DNA of 64,000 nt, taken from positions 91,789-155,788 of the forward strand of contig JAFZAC010000024.1 of NCBI GenBank assembly GCA_017548365.1. Direction: 5' to 3'. Both the position numbers and the translations under genes were made by a program. The DNA comes from Muribaculaceae bacterium. GTDB taxonomy: Bacteria; Bacteroidota; Bacteroidia; Bacteroidales; Muribaculaceae. The notes under the pieces are model-generated. The model was not told the DNA's origin, made no database searches, and saw only the letters and a list, made by a program, of their open reading frames with translations. Positions 53,723 through 62,859 of this stretch are shown piece by piece (the first letter of the stretch is position 1; every line of letters starts with the position of its first letter).

Positions 53723-55262
53723 AAAAGGAGTTGTATTCCGCAACCCCGAACTATATGCTGGTGAGGCAAAAACGTTGAACCTCGACCACCTGCTATCGAA
53801 CTTATATATGCTTATCGCCAACAACGGAGCACCAGTCAACTTTGCCGTTGTAAAGGGCGGTCACACTATGGAATCATTAGAGCAGAAATACATGAAACTG
53901 CTCGAAGATAAAGGTCTTATTGATGGCGTGACAGACAATATCGAGGGGGTGGAAGACTGGCTGAGAAGCAACCTCGTAAACATGGTAAACCGTGGAAATG
54001 TCATCAAGGAGAATGTGTCTGCTTTGCGCCCACTCCACTTGATGAGTTATAAAATCCAGAATAAGAAGCACAACCGTGACTACAATGCATCTGACCAAGT
54101 GTATCTGATGCTAAAAACATGTCCAGAAGTGTTGGAGGCTCTAAAAGAATACCTCAATACAGGATGGGATAACTCAACAAAAAAGATAGTGTTCACCAAA
54201 GACCTCGATGTGGACACCATCGGTATTCTTATGCTCACCAAAGATATAATTGAGCGTCGCAAACCAAATACCGAAATTGTGAACATCAAACCGCTGCTCA
54301 CAAAACAAACGGAGCTGTTCAACGAGGACATTCGACGACTGTTATTATACAAAGATGTTTTGCCACGCACAGTATTCATAGACTACCTGCGTACTCTTAT
54401 CGCATTCCATCTTACACTGTATGTGTTTAAACTCATCTACCTGCTACCAAAAATGAAAGAAGCAGGTAAGGTTGAGGTGGAGGATGACTGGAGCTTGCTA
54501 GTTGATGTGTCGAACGACCTTGAAAGTCGCATCGCACCGCTCGCTTGTCGTGACATGGAGCGTGTAATCAACTCGCTCAATGAATATTTCCACGTAACAT
54601 TTGAGATTAATGTGATTCAGAAGTATCTCCGTGATAAAGGTGGTGATTCAAGCATCGCAAATGTACTTGATACTTTGAAGAACAATGTTGACCGTTCATC
54701 AGACTACTTCCTCGGTGGCATCAGTAATATCAAAGCTGAAGCTAATGATGATGACAAGGAATATATTGACGTGATACTGCAATTCTTTGATGAGAATGAT
54801 TACTTCGGCAAGTACATTCATCTTCTTGAAAACACCAGCGGTGGTAGCAGTTACCAATATCCTTTCTATCTGAGATTGATTGACAGTCTGAGCATGAAGA
54901 ACAGCGAGTCGCAAATACTTGCCGATGGTCGCCGTTCTCGTAAGCATCCACGCCGTGGCTCGCTTGGCTCTAAACTGCTGGAAACTCTGGTACAGTTGCT
55001 CGTTCTTAAACAAAACGATAACGGCAGCTATGAAACCCAAGCCCTGTCAATTGATGATCTTGCCAAGTTGATTCGCGACCGCTATGGGCTAATCATCAAC
55101 GGCTCTAACGAACCTCGCTTTGCTGGTGCAGATGTGGAAACACACGCAGCCTTCAAAGACAACATGGAAGCATTCAAGAATAAGCTCCGTCAAATCGGTT
55201 TTTACACTGATTTGAGTGATGCCTACTTGTTACAAAAAATTCGTCCACGCTATAAAATTTAA
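53703..55262 (+). CDS. Unknown core component of the defence operon (MAD7-like)
   Basis: 519 aa, soluble. Largely alpha-helical by pattern; it has no catalytic motif I can see. Segments such as IDYLRTLIAFHLTLYVFKLIYLLPKM are helical. Its start overlaps the kinase stop by 20 bases and five bases separate it from the HerA gene, the same place as DptG beside DptH in phosphorothioate-linked restriction and MAD7 beside MAD8. It may be the partner or regulator of the ATPase. Homology to DptG cannot be shown by eye. Confidence 0.7.
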   Translation: MIIKVSKKGVVFRNPELYAGEAKTLNLDHLLSNLYMLIANNGAPVNFAVVKGGHTMESLEQKYMKLLEDKGLIDGVTDNIEGVEDWLRSNLVNMVNRGNVIKENVSALRPLHLMSYKIQNKKHNRDYNASDQVYLMLKTCPEVLEALKEYLNTGWDNSTKKIVFTKDLDVDTIGILMLTKDIIERRKPNTEIVNIKPLLTKQTELFNEDIRRLLLYKDVLPRTVFIDYLRTLIAFHLTLYVFKLIYLLPKMKEAGKVEVEDDWSLLVDVSNDLESRIAPLACRDMERVINSLNEYFHVTFEINVIQKYLRDKGGDSSIANVLDTLKNNVDRSSDYFLGGISNIKAEANDDDKEYIDVILQFFDENDYFGKYIHLLENTSGGSSYQYPFYLRLIDSLSMKNSESQILADGRRSRKHPRRGSLGSKLLETLVQLLVLKQNDNGSYETQALSIDDLAKLIRDRYGLIINGSNEPRFAGADVETHAAFKDNMEAFKNKLRQIGFYTDLSDAYLLQKIRPRYKI

Positions 55263-55267
55263 GTTGT

Positions 55268-58200
55268 ATGGAACTGGAACAACTATATTATAATAAATTT
55301 CTTCCGTTCATTGTAGATTACTACAAAGACACTTTGAAGGACGCGAAACCCGGTCATTGTATGAAAATTACGGGATTCGCATTTGACGAGTTGAAAAAAC
55401 TCATTACCATGCTGCGCCCTGTCAACAAGGATATGCAAGTGTATATCATTTCAGAAAAAATGACGGGACCAGACTTCGCACACCCAAATAAGATTGTGGA
55501 ACTGCGTAACAAGAACGAATTCCCACTTCTCGCTCTTGTGCCTACGAACTACCGCACTTCATCGGAAGACTCATTTGGCGATGCAACTTTCCAATTGCTG
55601 GACGTGAAAGGTCTTGATTACCGCTTCTATCTCTATCTAGAGCAACAGGTGCCTGATTCCCAATTTGTCACATGGAAACTGCTCAAATCTTTCTTCGATG
55701 ACTTAAAGATTGAATGGTCTTTCAGAATACAATATTATTTGTTCCTCGAAGAAAACCAATGGGACATGAAAGCATGGGGAAATGGTCTATATCTTATTGG
55801 ACTGATTCCTGACAGCAAGCTGCTGGAAGATATGACAAAACTTGGCAGACGCTTGCTCTACAACATTCGTTGTGCTGATTTGCTATGCAATTTTTCAATA
55901 AACGCAGCTGACAAAGCAATGATGTTGCCGCTGAATCCAGGCACCATCCAAAAAGATATTGTTATTTTCTTTAGAGAGCAGAGGGCGGTGAACGACCGCA
56001 TTGACCTTTGCCAAAGAATATATGAGAACTATCCGCAGCTGAATTTCAGTGAATGGCCCATCGACAAACTTGACAATCCGTTAAGCAACGTCGTTGTCAC
56101 AGCAGAACTTGTTCCTGGCAAAAACCCTGACAAGGAACTTGTAAGAGATGTTTCTGGCGACTACATCATGCAGATTCCTTATGGAAAGAAGTCAAAAGTG
56201 AAGGTTAAAATCACTTTTGAACCTACGCCAGATGAAATGCCTGAGATGAAGAAATACGCTGTAGAGATATTCAACTATGAAGGGTTTGAATATCTGGACA
56301 CAATCAGACAAGCGAATATCAACTCAAAGGGAAAGTCAAAGACTATAACTTTGAACATAAACAATGCTGCTTTTGATGATGGCACTTATTTCTTGCGAGT
56401 TCACGCACTTGATGCTGATGGTCTTATTCTTGACAATGACAACCCATTTAAAGTCACCAGCGTGCAGGAAGAATGGGAAGAGTTTTTGAAGCTCCATGAA
56501 GACGGCAACAAAGAAGAATTGCGCAAGCAGTTCCAAAAGGAGCATAGCGTAATGACAGTCAATGAAACAATGACTTTCACAATTAAAAACCTCACCGAAG
56601 ATGACTCATCGGATGATGTTGAAGTAGATGTCACAAAGCGTAATAAACCCGATAATGTTTTACAGGCGTATTTCAACTATTGCATAGAGCAAATACGCAA
56701 AGATGAAACGATAGAACTCCCTGCTCCTGAAATCAGCGAAAAAACTGAATGGAAAGAAGGCTCGCTAAATAATACATATACTTTTGAATTTGGCAACAAC
56801 GCTCAATTTGCATACCAAATTCAAATCGCCAAGAAATTGCTTGAACTCGAACGTGCTTTCTACAAACATGCGACACAGCTTGGTTATGTTGATGCTGAAG
56901 TCAGCGGTAACCCCACAGACTCAATACTTAAGGACTGGAGTTTCAAAGCAATTCCTACGGACATTCAGATTAACCCTGAACTCATTACCAAACGTAATGA
57001 GCTGTTCAATCTTATTCAAGGTTCTACAGCATCTGAATCAGGCGTAGTGAACACATTCCCTGTTTATAAGTACGCCGAGGAAATAAAGAGCTATGTCCTC
57101 GCCTACTCTGAGTGGCTGCACTCCGTCATCGACCAAAACCCATCTGATGAAGCGATTGTCGCAATACAAAACATTGACACAGTTTTGTTACGGGTCGAAA
57201 TGCCTGACGGCAGCGTGAATAAAGTAAAGCTTATCTCGCCCATACATCCACTGCGATTGGCTTGGCTTGCCAATATCTTCGATTTGTTCCGTGACTGGGA
57301 AGAAAAAACGCTTGCCAATCCCGAATACAAGAAAACTTGGTATCGCAATCTCGACTATCTGTTCATGGGCGACCTTCCAATGGAAGTTTCTCCTTTGATT
57401 ATTGCAGAGAACGCTCTTAAAGAATTCCAATATGTAGGAGAACTGACATTTGGCTGGGGGTTCTATGCACAACCCACTCTTGACCCGAATGATGTGTTTG
57501 CCTCGGAATCTCGCCAACTGAAATCATACGTTTCATCACTGCTCAACATTTCTCGTGAGAAGATGATTGACAGTGACGTTAGCTTCGACTTAGTTTATAA
57601 CCATATCTACAACTATACAAGAGCGCACAAATACACAAGAAAACTGGTTATAAACATTTTCAATGCAGGTGACGCTAATGTATTTGCAGATGCACTAGTC
57701 AAAATGGAGCAGCAAGGCCATATCTATGACTATGAAATTCGTTTGTTTGCTGATGACAGCCTGATACTACCAGGCGAAGCATTGCGCCAACTTATCAATC
57801 CTGACAACTCTTTATCGGATGCTGCAGAAGCATTCTCGCTGGCATCGAAGAACAGGCTATTCCCGAAGCTGCGCTTCTCAGTAAATAGCATTTTAGACTT
57901 TATCAAAGACCATAAAAAGTATCAAGCTCACCTTTCATTCTTGGTGAACCCATTCCCGGTTAAAACTGGTTTGGTGCAACCTGACCGTGACAGCCGCTCG
58001 TTCTTCCTAAATGCAGTGATGTGCAGAAGCGTCGTTAATTCAACGAAGAAAGATGACAAGACGTTTGTTTGGAGCAGATATTTCGCAGAAAAAGCAATAC
58101 CATCTCCAACTAATGAATTCGCAAATGATTCAATAAGCTTGTTTGCAAATCTTCAATATTTCACTGGTAAGATTATTTCATCAAAGGCGACAACATCTTT

Positions 58201-60748
58201 GCCCGCCACCTGCCTATCACTGCAAAACCAAGACCAGATGCTGCTCTCGTTTGTGCATGACGTGTCAGATTGGGTGGTGACCTTTGACAGAAACATGGGG
58301 CCAGAGTTCTACGACTTGCCAAATACTACTGGCAATGAAATGCCGTATCTGCTAGACTATGTACCAGGACAAGAGCGCACTGGTATATCTTCTTTCTTGA
58401 CAACGAAACCTACTAGTGAAATTATCGGTTTGATGCAACCACATTTTAGGAAGTTCAACATTGATATCCAGCATGAAGAAAAATTTAAAGATTTGCTGGA
58501 AGATGTGAGAACTGTAAGCAGCTCTATTCTCATGCAAATAAATAGCACTCAAAACAAGGCGTTTGAAGTGCTTGGCATAACTTTCACTAAGCGACTGCTT
58601 AAAAAGAAAAGATGGAGTCTGCTTAATGAGTCCTTTATGATTCCAATTGACCTGCATAAAGAACTGTTCAAGAATCTTGAATCTCAAAATAAAGAACGTG
58701 CTGACATCTTGCTTGTGAACCTCGATGTTGAGAAACGAGAGATTATATTCCAAGTGATTGAGGTGAAATGCCGTCAATCACTCTCTCAGTCAAGTGAAGA
58801 AGCTCTTGAAGAAAAGATGCTCAGCCAAATAAATAATACGATTGAGGCTCTTGAAGAACATTTTGTGCTGGAAAATCGACTTGACAAAGAACTTAAGACT
58901 ATTGAACTTGCTAACTTACTCTCATTCTATGTGAGAAGGTCTGCTCGTTATGACATCCTCGATAACGAAATAGCACAAGAATATCTTGCCTTCCTTGACA
59001 CTCTCAATGATGGCTACGACATTCGCTTCAAGCGATTGGGCATCATATACAATCTTGCCCAAGCTGAGAAGCAAAGAAAAGAGAACTGGCCTGACGCTTC
59101 ATTCTATATCATGGGTAAACCTGCCATTGACGACATCTTATCGGATGACAAGTCCATGGATACAGACAAACTTGACCAGTATGACCGTGAGTTCCTAGAA
59201 GTGTTCGAAGAAAGCCGTAAGGAAAGACTTCTTTCACGACGCAGAGGTCAGAAGGAAATCGATGATATAATCAAGGATGAGCACAAAGAAGACGAGGAGT
59301 CTGTAAAAATCATCGTTAATGTAACAGATGATGAAAATCACGAAAACATAACGGATGAATCAGTGGAACCTTCGAAGGAAAATGATGATAATGAAGACAT
59401 CATTTCCGATGCTAAAATTCAAGATGAACAAGAAGTAGAGCAAGAAGAAGATAAAGACAAGGCAGAAATTAAAGACCAGCCAGTAGATGACATCATTATT
59501 GATGATAGCGTCTTTGATAATCCAATCTACTTCATTGATCCAAAGTATGACATAATGATTGGCGATAACAAGGAAACCGCTCAATTCGGTATTCTTGGTA
59601 AAACTCTCGCAAACAACCGTAAGATTGCCGTTGACCTCGCTGGATGTAACACAATCAGCTTGTTCGGCGTGCAAGGTGCAGGAAAGAGTTATACCATCGG
59701 AACTGTCACAGAAATGGTATTGAAACGGTTCAGCAATGTGAACAACTTGAAGGCTCCGCTAGCAAGTGTTATCTTCCATTATAGTGATAGCATGGATTAT
59801 GCTCCTGAATTTACATCGATGGTTTATCCCAATGACGAAGCAAGACAACTTGCTGCACTCAAAGAGAAGTATGGTGCTGAACCAGATTCCATTAAGGATG
59901 TAGTTCTTCTTGCGCCAAAAGACAAGGTTGAACAACGGCAAGCAGAATATCCCGACATTGAAGTTCATTCTATTGGCTTTGACTCAAGTGAACTTCAGGC
60001 CAAAGATTGGATGTTCCTTCTTGGCGCCATGGGCAATGACTCCACCTATATTCGTGAATTAAAGCTCATGATGAGAAAAATCAGAAACGATTTATCATTG
60101 AAGAATATTCGCCGTGGCGTGGCATCATCTTCCACCATGTCAACATCACAGAAAGGGCTTGCAAACCAACGACTTAATTTTGCAGAAGAATACATTAAAG
60201 ACGGAGAAAAGCTTCAGGATCTCTTAAAACCAGGTCGCTTGATAATTGTAGACCTAAGAGACGAGTTCATCGAAAAAGATGAAGCTCTTGGCCTATTCGT
60301 CGTTATGCTAAATATCTTCTCTAGTGTGATGAAAGTTGATGGTAAAGAGTTTAATAAGTTCATAGTGTTTGATGAAGCACACAAATATATGAACAATAAA
60401 GAACTTGTCGGCTCTATTACAACTGCAATCCGCGAGATGAGACATAAAGGTGTTTCTATCATGATTGCAAGTCAAGACCCGATGAGCTTACCAACTGAGA
60501 TTATAGAACTTAGTTCTATTGTTATTCTTCATCGATTTAACTCACCTCAATGGGTTAGACACGTACAGAAGTCTATAACTCCTCTCAGCTCTCTGACTCC
60601 ATCAATGATGTCAAGCTTGAGGTCAGGAGAAGCATATCTATGGGCTGGAAAATCGACAGATGATAACATTACTGTTCACCCAATTAAGATTGAAATACGT
60701 CCTCGTGTTACTAAACACGGAGGAGACACAATCAGTGCTGTGAAATAA
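55268..60748 (+). CDS. HerA-type ATPase with PD-(D/E)XK-like segment (MAD8/DptH-like)
   Basis: 1826 aa. The C-terminal ~370 residues are a HerA/FtsK-type motor: GVQGAGKSYTIG (~1466), FIVFDEAHKYM (~1698) and MIASQDPMSLP. At ~1150-1180 a PD-(D/E)XK-like site is seen: RADILLVNLD then FQVIEVKCRQS with Glu and Lys. The region ~1350-1430 is a very acidic linker. The N-terminal ~1100 residues have no motif I recognise. It probably translocates on and cuts foreign DNA. Layout and length recall DptH of the phosphorothioate system. Its stop overlaps the PP2C start by one base. Confidence 0.85.
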   Translation: MELEQLYYNKFLPFIVDYYKDTLKDAKPGHCMKITGFAFDELKKLITMLRPVNKDMQVYIISEKMTGPDFAHPNKIVELRNKNEFPLLALVPTNYRTSSEDSFGDATFQLLDVKGLDYRFYLYLEQQVPDSQFVTWKLLKSFFDDLKIEWSFRIQYYLFLEENQWDMKAWGNGLYLIGLIPDSKLLEDMTKLGRRLLYNIRCADLLCNFSINAADKAMMLPLNPGTIQKDIVIFFREQRAVNDRIDLCQRIYENYPQLNFSEWPIDKLDNPLSNVVVTAELVPGKNPDKELVRDVSGDYIMQIPYGKKSKVKVKITFEPTPDEMPEMKKYAVEIFNYEGFEYLDTIRQANINSKGKSKTITLNINNAAFDDGTYFLRVHALDADGLILDNDNPFKVTSVQEEWEEFLKLHEDGNKEELRKQFQKEHSVMTVNETMTFTIKNLTEDDSSDDVEVDVTKRNKPDNVLQAYFNYCIEQIRKDETIELPAPEISEKTEWKEGSLNNTYTFEFGNNAQFAYQIQIAKKLLELERAFYKHATQLGYVDAEVSGNPTDSILKDWSFKAIPTDIQINPELITKRNELFNLIQGSTASESGVVNTFPVYKYAEEIKSYVLAYSEWLHSVIDQNPSDEAIVAIQNIDTVLLRVEMPDGSVNKVKLISPIHPLRLAWLANIFDLFRDWEEKTLANPEYKKTWYRNLDYLFMGDLPMEVSPLIIAENALKEFQYVGELTFGWGFYAQPTLDPNDVFASESRQLKSYVSSLLNISREKMIDSDVSFDLVYNHIYNYTRAHKYTRKLVINIFNAGDANVFADALVKMEQQGHIYDYEIRLFADDSLILPGEALRQLINPDNSLSDAAEAFSLASKNRLFPKLRFSVNSILDFIKDHKKYQAHLSFLVNPFPVKTGLVQPDRDSRSFFLNAVMCRSVVNSTKKDDKTFVWSRYFAEKAIPSPTNEFANDSISLFANLQYFTGKIISSKATTSLPATCLSLQNQDQMLLSFVHDVSDWVVTFDRNMGPEFYDLPNTTGNEMPYLLDYVPGQERTGISSFLTTKPTSEIIGLMQPHFRKFNIDIQHEEKFKDLLEDVRTVSSSILMQINSTQNKAFEVLGITFTKRLLKKKRWSLLNESFMIPIDLHKELFKNLESQNKERADILLVNLDVEKREIIFQVIEVKCRQSLSQSSEEALEEKMLSQINNTIEALEEHFVLENRLDKELKTIELANLLSFYVRRSARYDILDNEIAQEYLAFLDTLNDGYDIRFKRLGIIYNLAQAEKQRKENWPDASFYIMGKPAIDDILSDDKSMDTDKLDQYDREFLEVFEESRKERLLSRRRGQKEIDDIIKDEHKEDEESVKIIVNVTDDENHENITDESVEPSKENDDNEDIISDAKIQDEQEVEQEEDKDKAEIKDQPVDDIIIDDSVFDNPIYFIDPKYDIMIGDNKETAQFGILGKTLANNRKIAVDLAGCNTISLFGVQGAGKSYTIGTVTEMVLKRFSNVNNLKAPLASVIFHYSDSMDYAPEFTSMVYPNDEARQLAALKEKYGAEPDSIKDVVLLAPKDKVEQRQAEYPDIEVHSIGFDSSELQAKDWMFLLGAMGNDSTYIRELKLMMRKIRNDLSLKNIRRGVASSSTMSTSQKGLANQRLNFAEEYIKDGEKLQDLLKPGRLIIVDLRDEFIEKDEALGLFVVMLNIFSSVMKVDGKEFNKFIVFDEAHKYMNNKELVGSITTAIREMRHKGVSIMIASQDPMSLPTEIIELSSIVILHRFNSPQWVRHVQKSITPLSSLTPSMMSSLRSGEAYLWAGKSTDDNITVHPIKIEIRPRVTKHGGDTISAVK

Positions 60749-61437
60749 TGAAAGTTTTCAGTTTCACACATACAGGTAATCGGGATGTCAATCAAGATTA
60801 TGTCACAAGCAAAATCTTGGATGAAAATTCTGCGGTCTTCGTTCTTGCTGACGGCATGGGCGGCTATTCCTCTGGTGAAATAGCCGCCAAAGTCGTCGCC
60901 GACGCTATCACTGAGTACACAGACCAGCACTTAAATGAGGTTGCTCCTGCTAAAGTGCTGAAACAAGCCATCTCCTATGCCAACGACGAACTATATGTAA
61001 AGAGATTGGCCCTAGGTTATAAAGAGATGGGCTGTGTTATTGTTTGCTTGTTAATAGTAAATGACAAGGCATATATCGCATGGCTTGGAGATAGCAGAAT
61101 ATATGTCTTTAGAAACGGAACTCTATTGTTCCAATCGGAAGATCATTCTCTAATAAACGAATTAAAAAGCTCTCGCACTTTGAAACCACAAGACTTTGAA
61201 CGATTGTCTGCAATCGTCACAAAGTGCGTTATGGGAACAGAGGAACTAGACCAAGTGGACGTGTATGAACTAACAACAGAGCAAGGAGATACATTTTTTC
61301 TTTGCTCTGACGGCATACACAAAGAGATGATTGTGGAGAAGCTCATAAGACTTAACGAAGAAGAATTACAAAACCACCTTGAGATATTCTCAAGTAGTTT
61401 TGATGATAATGCAACACTTCTAAAGGTGACATTATGA
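60748..61437 (+). CDS. PP2C family serine/threonine phosphatase
   Basis: 229 aa, compact PP2C. All metal-ligand blocks are present: GNRDVNQDY, VLADGMGGYSSGE, AWLGDSRIYVF, CSDGIHKEM and DDNATL. It is soluble, with no sensor or membrane domain, so its substrate is likely one of the operon proteins, most simply the kinase two genes upstream. It starts within the HerA stop codon and overlaps the last gene by four bases. Confidence 0.93.
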   Translation: MKVFSFTHTGNRDVNQDYVTSKILDENSAVFVLADGMGGYSSGEIAAKVVADAITEYTDQHLNEVAPAKVLKQAISYANDELYVKRLALGYKEMGCVIVCLLIVNDKAYIAWLGDSRIYVFRNGTLLFQSEDHSLINELKSSRTLKPQDFERLSAIVTKCVMGTEELDQVDVYELTTEQGDTFFLCSDGIHKEMIVEKLIRLNEEELQNHLEIFSSSFDDNATLLKVTL

Positions 61438-61985
61438 AACTCAGTAAAGTAACTATAGACGAAATTAAGAAAAAGTCATCCCTTGAATTTGAAATGGTCA
61501 AGGACTTCGTGACTTTTAGTGAAATGATTTATAACGCAACAGGCAGAAGGCTTGGAGTAACAACGCTGAAAAGGCTATTTGGCAATATTGAGGACGAAAG
61601 GAAACCAATTCTCTACACCCTCAATACTATTGCTATGTACCTTGGATTTGCTTCATGGGAAGATTATAATAGTCAACAAGATTTTGATAGCAATTATGAC
61701 TATGACGATGATTCTGTTTACATAAGTCAACTGCATGTTGGCACGAAGATAATTGTGACTTATTTAAATAGAAAAGTGACTTTTATTGTCGTCCCTCATG
61801 ATCATATCAAAGCCTTGAAAGTCTTGACATCTAACAATAGCAGTCTCAAAGAAAATGATATAGTAGTTTTATATCGATTAAAGAAAGGCTCTTGCATTGA
61901 AGCAACACAAGTGATAAGAGGCAAATCAATTGGCAACTATAAAACAAAAGGCGAAATCAGCGAACTTGTAATTGAAGAACCATAA
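61434..61985 (+). CDS. HTH-like small protein ending the defence operon
   Basis: 183 aa. The N-terminal ~75 residues follow a Bacteroidota pattern (TGRRLGVTTLKRLFGNI...TLNTIAMYLGFASWEDY) that looks like a helix-turn-helix or helical bundle. The C-terminal ~100 residues are beta-rich (IVTYLNRKVTFIVVPHD; DIVVLYRLKKGSC). It could be a regulator of the operon, like MAD1, which is described as an HTH protein but lies first in that locus. Function inferred from pattern and position only. Confidence 0.7.
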   Translation: MKLSKVTIDEIKKKSSLEFEMVKDFVTFSEMIYNATGRRLGVTTLKRLFGNIEDERKPILYTLNTIAMYLGFASWEDYNSQQDFDSNYDYDDDSVYISQLHVGTKIIVTYLNRKVTFIVVPHDHIKALKVLTSNNSSLKENDIVVLYRLKKGSCIEATQVIRGKSIGNYKTKGEISELVIEEP

Positions 61986-61989
61986 AAAG

Positions 61990-62025
61990 AAGAGAGGAAT
62001 AACGGTAATGCTATTCCTCTCTTTT
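61990..62025. terminator. Strong terminator of the defence operon
   Basis: AAGAGAGGAATA (61990-62001) pairs perfectly with TATTCCTCTCTT (62012-62023); A- and T-runs on both sides allow it to serve the converging lipoprotein gene too. Confidence 0.93.
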
Positions 62026-62042
62026 CATTTTTTAGTTGTCTA

Positions 62043-62693
62043 TCACTTCTTGTTGCCAAGTTCAGGATTTAATAATGAGTTTATAGAGAACTCAAAAGTA
62101 TAATCATTTTGAACGTTCTCAATCATAATTGGCATAACTATTTTCATTGTTTTGCCAACATATAAACTTGCTCCTGCAGCAAAATCTTCAGCCGAATTAT
62201 AACTGCAAGGTATTAAATACTTCTCGTTCCAACCACCATACTTTCCTGATACATAATAGACATTCTCTGTTGGTAACAACAGGTCTGTTATGCTCGCACC
62301 TTTTGGAACGGTAGATGCAGGCTGGCTATTGTTGCGATCAGTGTATTTTACTCCTGAATGCATCACTCTTCCAACACTGCCTTTATAGTCAACATAACTG
62401 ATGTCGTCCCAATTAATCTTAATGGTATGGTTGGATTTGTTTGTTAGTTTGAAATTAAAATCCTTCAATCCCACATACCAAACAATGTCGATGTAGTCAT
62501 CTTCATAACGGTACTTATTAGTTGCACCCTCCTGGAAGGAAACAACTTTAGTTTCTCCAAACTGCGCTTTGGCATTGGCTGGACTCTCTACAGTCGAGAG
62601 AGCAACATCATAATTGGCAACATAAGACTTGAACATGCCACATGAAGTGAACATTGCGCCTGTAATTGTAATGAGTAATAATCTTTTAATCAT
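62043..62693 (-). CDS. Lipoprotein of unknown function
   Basis: 216 aa. Type II signal peptide with lipobox (FTSCGMF) at about residue 18. The mature part is beta-rich (YIDIVWYVGLKDFNFKLTNKSNHTIKINWDDI), without a known domain. Minus strand, converging on the defence operon and using the shared terminator. Its own -7 box (TATTTTTG, minus) is at 62733-62726. It may be a passenger of the mobile element. Confidence 0.75.
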   Translation of the reverse strand: MIKRLLLITITGAMFTSCGMFKSYVANYDVALSTVESPANAKAQFGETKVVSFQEGATNKYRYEDDYIDIVWYVGLKDFNFKLTNKSNHTIKINWDDISYVDYKGSVGRVMHSGVKYTDRNNSQPASTVPKGASITDLLLPTENVYYVSGKYGGWNEKYLIPCSYNSAEDFAAGASLYVGKTMKIVMPIMIENVQNDYTFEFSINSLLNPELGNKK

Positions 62694-62725
62694 AGTTCTA
62701 TTTATTTAGGTTATTGAAACTAATG

Positions 62726-62733
62726 CAAAAATA
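62726..62733 (-). promoter_or_regulatory. -7 box for the lipoprotein gene
   Basis: Minus strand reads TATTTTTG, 32 bases before the start codon. Confidence 0.55.
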
Positions 62734-62770
62734 CAACTATATTAAATAGGTTATTCTAAAAACACCATAA

Positions 62771-62787
62771 ATGGACAAGATGGACAG
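62771..62787. repeat. Right copy of the 17-base near-repeat
   Basis: ATGGACAAGATGGACAG, one base different from 45850-45866, same orientation, 16.9 kb away. The sequences around the two copies are unrelated. Confidence 0.35.
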
Positions 62788-62832
62788 AAACAGTTTTCTA
62801 TAAACGAAATGTGCAATCTAATAAAAATGTTG

Positions 62833-62840
62833 TAATTTTG
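62833..62840 (+). promoter_or_regulatory. -7 box for the following small gene
   Basis: TAATTTTG, 19 bases before the ATG at 62860. Confidence 0.55.
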
Positions 62841-62859
62841 CACTCAGAACATAAACCAC

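Noticed and set aside
45908..60748. BREX, DISARM or Dnd/Dpt system
   Set aside because: No PglZ, BrxC, BrxL, DrmA/B or DndB-E gene is present. NERD-kinase and HerA parts alone are shared by several systems; the S subunit plus HsdM fits MADS better.
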